DNA of 64,000 nt from Zingiber officinale (Eukaryota > Streptophyta > Magnoliopsida > Zingiberales > Zingiberaceae): the NCBI RefSeq assembly GCF_018446385.1, contig NC_055998.1, positions 75,386,744 to 75,450,743 of the forward strand, written 5' to 3'. Below, one piece after another: positions 56,701 to 64,000 of the stretch. The stretch's first letter is position 1. Each line of letters opens with the position of its first letter. Both the position numbers and the translations under genes were made by a program. Under the pieces are notes generated by a model. The model ran no database searches and was not told where the DNA came from. It worked only from the letters and a program-made list of their open reading frames with translations.

Positions 56701-57788
56701 CATCAAGGAAAAAAGTGACACTCAATTATAATAGAAAATCATTTTTTTATGTGGCAATAACCACAGTCAGTTCCATGAAATGCAGGTAAAAGTTGTTTGT
56801 CAAGATCGCTTATGAGGTAGCAATGAGATGGAAGTTCAAACTGATTGTCTAGATAGACTCTAACAATGAGACCTTCCCATAACTAAAATTCTATTAGTTT
56901 GGCCTGGATATCGATAGCAAATTATTGACAGATTATGATTGAGAGAAGATAAATCTATGAAACATTACCCATATTCAACTGTCTCCTAGTCTTCATGCAC
57001 CCTTTGATAAGGTCCTTGACCTCTTCCTTTGTCAGAGGCTCTCCCAATATCTCTTCCCTTGACGTAGCATGGTACTTTGGACCCGACCCAGCCACAAATG
57101 GTCCAGGCGATTGTATTGACTTCACTCCCTTCTTCCCCGGCGGCGGGAGATGGAACGAGTCAAACTCCGGCAGCTTCTTCTTACTCGGTGGGAGCGGAGC
57201 TCGCCCTGTCCACGGCCTTGGTGTGGTGGTTGGACCAAACGGCAAGAAAGGAGCTTCCCTCAGAGCCAAAGGTTTCACCTTTGGAGTCTCCGTGTAGCTG
57301 TATTGGAACTCGAATGGCGCACCTCCTATCCGATAAGCAATCCCGTTCTCTCCCACCGTAATCCCCGATTCTCCGTCAACCTGAGGCGGGATCCTCGTTC
57401 TATACGTCCGGCGGAAGGCAGGGTGACGTGCTTCCTTGGAGTCAACCGGGGGCTTGGAGTACTTGGAAGCTCTGCCGGGGATGGAACGTGCAGAAGGGGA
57501 GGAAGGGGTGCCGCGGGACCTGAAATCTGCAGGAGATGAATGAGGGAAGTCCAATCCCCCATCTTCTTCGTCGGCGTCCTCGGCGATCCTGGAGGCAGAC
57601 TGGTGGCGGCGGTTGCGGCGTATCTCGTCCTCGATCTCCTTCTGCTGGCGGCGACGACGGACAAAAGGCTCAGCGTTGGCGTTGTTCCATCTGGAAAAGC
57701 GGACCTCACTGGACGACGGCGGTCGGCGAGGGGAAGGGGCGGCGGTGGGGGAGAAGAGTGGGAAGGGGGAAGCGAACTTTAGAGCCAT
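53702..57788 (-). CDS. CAF1: CRS2-associated factor 1, chloroplastic
   Basis: A chloroplast RNA-binding protein that joins the peptidyl-tRNA-hydrolase-like protein CRS2 to splice plastid group II introns. Exons in transcript order: 56969-57788, 56330-56457, 55064-55289, 54752-54879 and 53702-54664. The sum is 2,265 nt, or 754 aa, in frame throughout with GT-AG sites. Seen: a basic/Ser/Pro-rich N-terminus fitting a transit peptide, [46 protein letters not shown], and [19 protein letters not shown]. The first CRM domain has [19 protein letters not shown] and [18 protein letters not shown]; the second has [25 protein letters not shown]. The tail is acidic/serine-rich and ends VDELAKLLS. The ending and the N-terminal signature fit CAF1 better than CAF2. 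The start at 57,788 gives the family start MALKF. The first exon is markedly GC-rich. Confidence 0.95.
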
Positions 57789-58151
57789 CGCTGAAGCGGA
57801 AAGCTCGCCCCACGGAGGAGTTATCTTGGCGAGTATTTTATTGAAAAGTGCCCTTTAATTCTTGTTATTTACCAAAAGGCACTTCTATAATCTTTAGGGC
57901 TGAAAAGACCATCTTTTATTTTTATTATTGTCAAAAAGTGCACCTCATCCTATTTTTTATTTCAAAGACACCCTTATTCTAATATTATGCCTTCAAGTAA
58001 ACAAGACAAAGCGGATGATTTTTAAAATTGATTTTTCTTCTTATTATTATTTTTCCTTCAGACCGCGAGCGGAGCGATATCTCCAAATCCAACGCCGGCT
58101 CGAGACGGCCATCGAGTGCCAGAGAGAGAGAGAGAGAGAGAGAGCGAGATA
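57789..58151. promoter_or_regulatory. Shared promoter region of CAF1 and nitrobindin (head to head)
   Basis: Only 363 bp separate the two start codons. The two 5' leaders and the (GA)n run at 58,121-58,144 take up part of it, leaving a compact, probably bidirectional promoter. No convincing TATA box is seen on either strand. Confidence 0.6.
58121..58144 (+). repeat. (AG)n microsatellite in the nitrobindin leader
   Basis: An uninterrupted AG run ends 7 nt before the ATG. GA runs in plant leaders are often bound by BPC/GAGA factors (inference). Confidence 0.85.
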
Positions 58152-61054
58152 ATGGAAGGGGAAAATGCCGGCTCCGCCCTACCGCCGATGCATCCCGCGA
58201 TCGCTCCTCTCTCGTTTCTTCTGGGGAGGTGGAAGGGTCAGGGCGAAGGCGGGTTCCCCACTATCAACTCATTCGCCTACGGCGAAGAGCTCCTCTTCTC
58301 CCACTCCGGAAAGGTATCCTCTCTCTCCCTCGGATCGATCGATTTGTGAATAATGCGGAATTGCTAACTCTTGTAGCCTGCTCCGTCCCTGCTGCAGCCT
58401 GTGATAGCGTATAGCCAGAAGACATGGAAGCTGGCATCGGGTGAACCCATGCACGCGGAGAGTGGCTACTGGCGCCCAAAACCCGATGGCTCCATCGAAG
58501 TGGTCATCGCCCAAAGCACCGGCCTCGTTGAGGTCCAGGTATTACTCTATTTCGGCCTCCTCTTCAGGTCCACTGCTTAGTTTCCTCGAGTTCCAAGATA
58601 AGAGATTGAAGTGAATCCCTTAGTAATGCTTGATCTGTTCAAACCTCTCAGGGAATACACAAAATGAGTTTTTTAGATTTTTAATGTATCATTTTGGTTT
58701 TGTGAAGCTGAACTATCATTGTTTTAGGATAAAAAAATGGTGGATTGGGGATTAAATCCACCACTTGCTGTATTAGGTTACAATTTGAGAAAGCTCCTTT
58801 TGAGTAAATGAAGTGGAAGTACCTTACAAAGAACATGTGTAGTAAAGGGATAAAACTAGTGTGAAGGTCTCTTATTAGTGCTAGCATTTAGTTATGCTAG
58901 GTTCTTATGACTTTGTTGTGGTAGGTTTTACCAATATTTCTTTTGAGTATGTAGGCGTTATACTTTAGTTATATTAGGTGTTAGAATTGGTTTAGTTATG
59001 AGAGGTGCTACCTCTCTAGTTATCTTAGGTGCTATCATTTTCTTATTCGCGATAAGTAGGTGCTACCATTTAGTTAACATTGGTGTTAGACATCTATTGT
59101 TGTAGGTTCGTTTTGTTACATTAGGTGTCATATTAGGTTATTAGGTGCTACCCTTTTAGTTATCTTATCCTTTTATTACAATAGTTGGTACTATTTTTTT
59201 GTTCTCAGTATAGGCTGGTACTACCATGTAGTTGTGATAATTGCTACTCTTTAAGTGCTTTGAGATCAAACCAACAACATGTGTTGGAAGAAGAAGAGCC
59301 CTTTCACCAAATTTTATGTGAAGGGAGATTTTGATGCACAAGTTAAATGAAAAAGGATGAATACCTAGCTGTTTTCACCTTATCTTTGATGGGGTTCTGG
59401 AAAGTGGCACAATCCAATGAATATTAGAACGCAAGTAAGTTTCTCAATTTAGGCCTCAAAATATTTATCATTATAAAAATATATTAATCGATTAGCCAGG
59501 CTCCAATTTGTTTGTGCGGGTATTTTGGTGATGGGAAATTGAAGGAGCATGATCTGTAGACTCTTCCGTTTGACTCGAGCTGAATCAAAACTATGGACAT
59601 GAGGGGTTTCTCATCCATCCAATTTTCCATCTTGTTACACATGTCGTATCATCTATCCATCCAGTTCCAATCCAAATAAATAAGGCCTAAAGATTCATTG
59701 ACATAGGTCACACTTAGTGTAGTACTTAAAACTCATATCACACTTAGTGTAGTACTTAAAACTCATATATCAGTAACTAAACGAATCTAAATTATTCAAT
59801 CACCTCATGAAAATTTCAATACTATAATTTATGCCCATCTAATATAATAGTATAATACAAGATAAGTATCTGAATATGAATATAACTGTTGCTACAATTA
59901 GTACTAGAATACTGTGAATTTAAATGATGAAATCATCATTTTTAGCATGCAAATACAACTTCTTGGAAGAACTTTCTCTTCTCATCTTCTTTTGTCCTCA
60001 CGATCCACTGGTTAATTTTAACCCTCTTGCAAATTAGTAGATTCATTTTATATTTGTATTTGCATGTAATGTAAATCAGAAAATACCTAATTATCAGATC
60101 ATGTTAATTGCCCTTTTCTTGTTACCTATAATTCTCAATGGCCTTGGCTATGGGCATCTGTGTGATTCATGATTTTGCAGAAGGGCACATACGATACTGA
60201 AAGCAAGGCTATAACACTTCAAAGCGAACTCGTTGGTAATGCTTCCAAGGTACTAATATTATGCAGTATTCAGTTACGATTCATTGTTACGTTGTTTCTT
60301 TACTTGTTCTCCTCTAAGTTTTTTTTTGTATAGTAAGTATGTATATCAACTTTACATGCACATAGTTGCCTAACTTCACAAATAATTCAGCTTTCTTTTT
60401 TTCCTTCAATCTTTTTTCCCTTTAATCTTGTCGAAACAATAGGGCCATCCTTGTTTAGCTAGTTTTATGGTTGGTCCAGTTTGAAAGCTGCGACCCGAGG
60501 GGATGACTACTTCAATCTCCTGCGGGAGTTTTGGGAATACAGTAACAAGATCTAGGGAGAGAACCTAGACTTGTGTATCATAGTAGCCCTAGTTATCAAA
60601 GCCAAACTAGAAATCGAATGGGATGAATTCTAGGTCATTTGTTTAGTGGTTAAACTGGTTGATTCGAACATTGAGGTGACTAAGTCAATGGTCAGTAGGT
60701 CACTCAGCTAAACTGCATATTTGTTGTTGTTATTTGTAAATTATACATGATAACTCAAAAATTCCTACTCTTCCAATTTCCAAATGATTGGCTGTTGAAC
60801 CAGTTAAATTTTTTTTTTTCTTTTCTTACTTGGCAATTGACCCGAGAGCAACCCGATTCTAACTTGTTCGAGTTCGAACATTAGGTCTGGTCAATTTTTG
60901 TCTATGATGGTAACAAATCTTTGGTATCCACCAGGTGAAGGAGATTACAAGGGTGTTCAAGGAGGTTGATGGTGAACTTTCGTATGTTGTCCAAATGGCT
61001 ACCATGATGACTAGTCTTCAACCACACTTGAAGGCTTTGCTTAAGAAGATTTGA
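58152..61054 (+). CDS. Nitrobindin (heme-binding beta-barrel, UPF0678 / THAP4-like)
   Basis: A small soluble heme protein. Homologues bind ferric heme, react with NO, and isomerise peroxynitrite. Exons: 58152-58313, 58398-58538, 60181-60249 and 60935-61054, all phase 0, giving 163 aa against 166 in the Arabidopsis protein as I recall it. Seen: LSFLLGRWKGQGEG (the GxWxGxG signature, residues 21-33), TINSFAYGEELLFSHSGK, PVIAYSQKTWKL, HAESGYWRPKPDGSIEVVIA, STGLVEVQKGTYD, and SLQPHLKALLKKI. His155 in the last segment fits the proximal heme ligand. The exon 2 acceptor chosen (CTGCAG|CCTGTG) gives the family sequence; a TAG 21 nt upstream is an alternative. The start is a sole ATG after the GA run. 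AATAAA occurs at 61,082. Confidence 0.95.
58875..59265. repeat. Degenerate short repeats in nitrobindin intron 2
   Basis: TAGTTAT-TTAGGTGCTACC-like words recur about ten times, irregularly spaced and much diverged. Confidence 0.65.
59709..59768. repeat. Exact 30-bp tandem duplication in nitrobindin intron 2
   Basis: The unit CACACTTAGTGTAGTACTTAA plus nine more bases occurs twice in direct succession. Confidence 0.9.
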
Positions 61055-61249
61055 CAACGTAAACCAACTCCTTTAGAGTGTAATAAAATGAAAGATCTGA
61101 TCTCAACTTTGGACTTCACACTGTTTGAATTTAGGCAATCAATATTTGATGATGTTTCTGTGCAATAATATATTTCCTTCTCTTTACCCTACAAAAAATG
61201 ATTCTTCTCATTAATCTGTAACTGGGTATTAATACTTCTATTAACAATT

Positions 61250-62690
61250 ATGGTGCAATCGTCCTCAGATCAAGATTGACCAATTTAAGTAAGTTCGGAT
61301 TGGTTCAATCTTGAGTTTTGATGTTTGACAATGTGTGAGAGAGAAGTCAAGTCGGTCAAGGAAAGACCGGATATTTAACTGGAAAAGTCTTAACGGTAAG
61401 TTAGGCAAATGAAAAGTCTTAGCGGTGCTAGGCGGTGGAAGACCTAGTTGGGAATCAGGTGGTGGAAGACTTAGTTGGGAACTAAGCAATAGAAGTCTTA
61501 GCGGGGCTAGATATTGGAAGACCTAGTTGCAAACTAGGCAATGGAAGTCCTAACGGTGTTAGATAACGGAAAATCCTAACTAAAGGTTAGGCAGCGAAAA
61601 ATCCTAATTGAGGTTAAGTAGAGGAAAGTCCTAACTAAGGTTAGGCGGATGAGAAATCTATCAAGTGATTAGTTCTAACTGAAGGTTAGTAAGGGAAATT
61701 CTAACGAAAAATTCTAAGTGGATTAAATGTTGATCAGATACTTGGTGCGAGATGAAAAGTCCAAGTAGGTCAAAGGTTGACCTAATACTTGGTGAAGAAG
61801 TCTTGACAAGTCAAGGTTGACTGGATGTTAGGCAAAAGAATCCAAAACTTGAATTTTGGGTGTTAGGGTTAGGCAATCGATTTGTGCAAAACAATCAATT
61901 GAGAGCTGTTTTCAATTGGCCTAAGACAATCGATTAGGTTAATCGATTCAGTATAAGTCAATTGATTGGATAATTTTCATAGGATAACATAAAGGGTTGG
62001 AATTGATTGAAGTAATCAATTCAGGCTTCACCAATTGATTGAGGTTTTTTTCACGAGAGAACATAAGGTGTTGAAACTGATTGGGGTAGGTTTCAATTGT
62101 TTAGGTTAATCGATTGGAGTGATTTCATGAAGAACAAAAAGTTTTAAAATCGATTGGAAGTTGGTAATCGATTAGTCAGGCGACAAAAGTCATTTTGTAG
62201 GTTTTGAATGGCCAAATTGACATGCCAATCGATTGATATAAGATCAATCGATTAAGAGATGTTTTCAGCCTGAAAGGAACCCTAGAAAAGGAGAGTTCGT
62301 GGACATTTGAAGATGTCGATTCTTGAGAAGTTAGAAGCAAAATGATGCTGCATTTCTAACTGATCAAGAGACATTTCTAAGCAAGAAGAAAACACTCAAG
62401 GCTAGATTTATATAAAGTTGTTTATATTTATTATATTTGCTTTCATTTGTTATTATATTTCTCATGTTTGAAATTATACGAAATTTCTCCGCCTCCTAAA
62501 AGAAAATTTTTAAAATAGTGGAGTTGTGAAAGAGAGCCAGACTAATAAATTAGTCATTTCAAGGAGATGAATATCAAATAAAATTGAAAGTGTTAGTATT
62601 ATAAAGTATTTGTTTCAAATTTTGTTGTCAATCAAGTTTTAAAAAAATAAAATAAAATAAGTTATTCATCCCTCACTAACTCATACAAAG
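61250..62690 (+). mobile_element. Diverged LTR copy related to the solo LTR at 26,747-29,425
   Basis: It starts near ATGGTGCAATCGTCCTCAG and has GTTTGACAATG and GACCGGATA. About ten short units of the GGAAGACCTAGTTGGGAACT kind follow (61,390-61,660), then many AATCGATT palindromes (61,870-62,260). It ends near GTTATTCATCCCTCACTAAC. The ends are decayed and no target duplication is seen, so it is older than its relative. Confidence 0.65.
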
Positions 62691-63143
62691 CAAATACTTC
62701 ATTTCTTCATTGAGTAATTATTATTATTATTTGAGGACTAGATACTTGTTATATACAAAAGACCTGTGACTTTTTTCCTTCTTCCCTTAATATTCACAAA
62801 ACAAAGGAAATTCTTCCTTCCTGGCCACTCTTCTTTTTCTCTCTTCCTTGGCTCGTCATCTTTCTCGACTTGTTTGGCTTCCTTTGTTAATTATATTTCC
62901 TAAGGATCATGAGTTTGCAATTCTGCCATAAAACTTCTCGAACAGCATTTTGCATCACTTAGGAGCACCCAGTACCTCCGGTAGTTTTCCTCGAGGTCGC
63001 AGCTTGCCATCGACGTTGTGTTTCTCTCCTTGCAGTGTCTTCAGAGGGTCCCTTCCCATGCCCTTTCTCACATTGTTTCTTCATGGAAGAAACTTGTATT
63101 TCATTCCTACCCCAGAAATGATGCTTTTACGTTTTGCACATGG
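62691..63143. other. 3' flank of the minus-strand gene that follows
   Basis: Probably 3' UTR and intergenic DNA. No separate gene is supported. Confidence 0.4.
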
Positions 63144-63961
63144 CTATTGCCCTAACTTCTTGTTCTTCTGAGGATTTTGATGCCGTTTCTCCAACGAGTT
63201 TTTTGCAATCTTTAGTCTAGCTTGTGCAAATTCCATGGCTTTTACTAGAGCATCCGATGCCTCGGTGGCAGACATATTGATGATCTGCAAATTAACAAAA
63301 CCAGGAATTAGACTTGATAAGTCTCATTCTCATGGTTAGCAAGGAAAGTTTTTCGAATAGAAATCGGTTTGAACATGCTTACTTCGTCAAAGCCAACCTT
63401 CGAACCTGATGGTGTTGTAAGTGGCACTTGAGTGGGTTGTCGGCGAAGACTAACACTAGACACAGTCATATCCGTAGTATCAGAGGATGACAAATCCCCA
63501 CTTAATGTGAAACTACTAGAAGAACTGGAAGAATAGTTTGCATTCACGCAATTGTTTTTGACAACAGAATGCCTACTGACGGAGTGTTTCTGATCAGCTT
63601 TTGAGTAATTCTCTGAAGTCTTTGATGTAGTAGAAGAGGATGTCGGCAACTTCTGTTGGTGTTTCACGTTATACAAACTATCATTCAAAGTAGTATGCGG
63701 ACCATCTGCAGTTCCGCCGATCACAAGACTTGATGCGGAAGTGGTAAGAATTTGGGTTATATGTATTCTTTCACTTGAAGTGCCGTCTCTAATTCCTTGT
63801 CCAGCCTTACTATATGACACATTGGGTTGTGTAGAGAGGTTATTGAAAATGATGGAGTTCGATGATGACGATGAGTCGCCTTCTTCATATGCAATTGTCA
63901 TATGATTCCCATGAAAATGTGAAGGGGAGAAGATTTTAAGTCTAGCATTGCCTGATGGCTG
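63144..63961 (-). CDS. Unrecognised serine-rich protein, C-terminal part (gene runs off the window)
   Basis: Two exons are supported: 63383-63961 (193 codons, open at its 5' side) and 63144-63284 (46 aa plus stop). The join GFDE|IINMSATEASDALVKAMEF uses a strong donor (GAA|GTAAGC), a TTTGCAG acceptor and a 98-bp intron with frame kept. Reading straight through instead meets a stop at once. The upstream exon probably begins at an ACTAG|CAG acceptor, giving QPSGNARLKIFSPSHFHGNH before the Met at 63,901, so that Met is unlikely to be the true start. The visible protein is Ser/Thr-rich and low in complexity, and ends in a charged helix: ALVKAMEFAQARLKIAKNSL then EKR. That helix recalls tails of some auxilin/J-domain-related plant proteins, but I do not assign a function. 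Confidence 0.62.
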
Positions 63962-64000
63962 CTAGTTGATTCCTCTGTGGTTTTTCTGATAAAAAAAAGT

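Noticed and set aside
63308-63901. 197-aa protein ending YQV as a complete gene product
   Set aside because: A strong splice donor at 63,382 and an acceptor at 63,285 show that the last residues are intron. The frame also stays open upstream of the Met.

Overview
The window is nuclear DNA of a flowering plant. Spliced host genes with short exons and GT-AG introns sit at both ends, and the middle is packed with plant LTR elements (Copia and Gypsy kinds), CACTA and hAT relics, a LINE and a tRNA-derived SINE. GC-rich 5' coding ends (the CAF1 first exon, the Dof gene) and SIRE-like Copia elements suggest a monocot. I cannot name the species from the sequence.

Left gene block (1-15,070): TFIIE alpha (minus, running off the left edge), an alpha-endosulfine/ENSA gene (plus, 5 coding exons), a short Dof zinc-finger gene (minus) and a complete 17-exon MCM8 gene (minus, 790 aa inferred). 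All exon joins were checked by reading-frame continuity and by the remembered family sequence. MCM8 has one intron that appears to start with GA rather than GT, and ENSA has one GC-AG intron.

Middle (15,071-53,600): mostly repeats. An old Copia relic carries a hAT MITE with a perfect 8-bp target duplication. A small intronless TMEM234-type membrane protein gene (21,841-22,251) survives beside it. A Gypsy relic has been split by solo LTRs, one of them containing another. A large SIRE-like Copia element (about 32,804-48,226) carries solo LTRs in both of its own LTRs, and its interior holds CACTA, Tourist and hAT pieces. A truncated LINE and a pair of SINE copies follow. Most insertions can be ordered in time because their target duplications are readable.

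Right gene block (53,700-64,000): CAF1, a chloroplast group II intron splicing factor (minus, 5 exons, 754 aa inferred), stands head to head with a nitrobindin gene (plus, 4 exons, 163 aa), separated by 363 bp. After an LTR fragment comes the 3' part of an unrecognised serine-rich protein gene (minus) that runs off the right edge.

The genes have no shared pathway; they are ordinary housekeeping and regulatory genes. The most unusual pattern is in the LTRs. Several different LTR families carry, upstream of a TATA-like promoter, an array of short palindromes whose sequence changes from family to family, usually beside a shared CCGTTGGC-like core.
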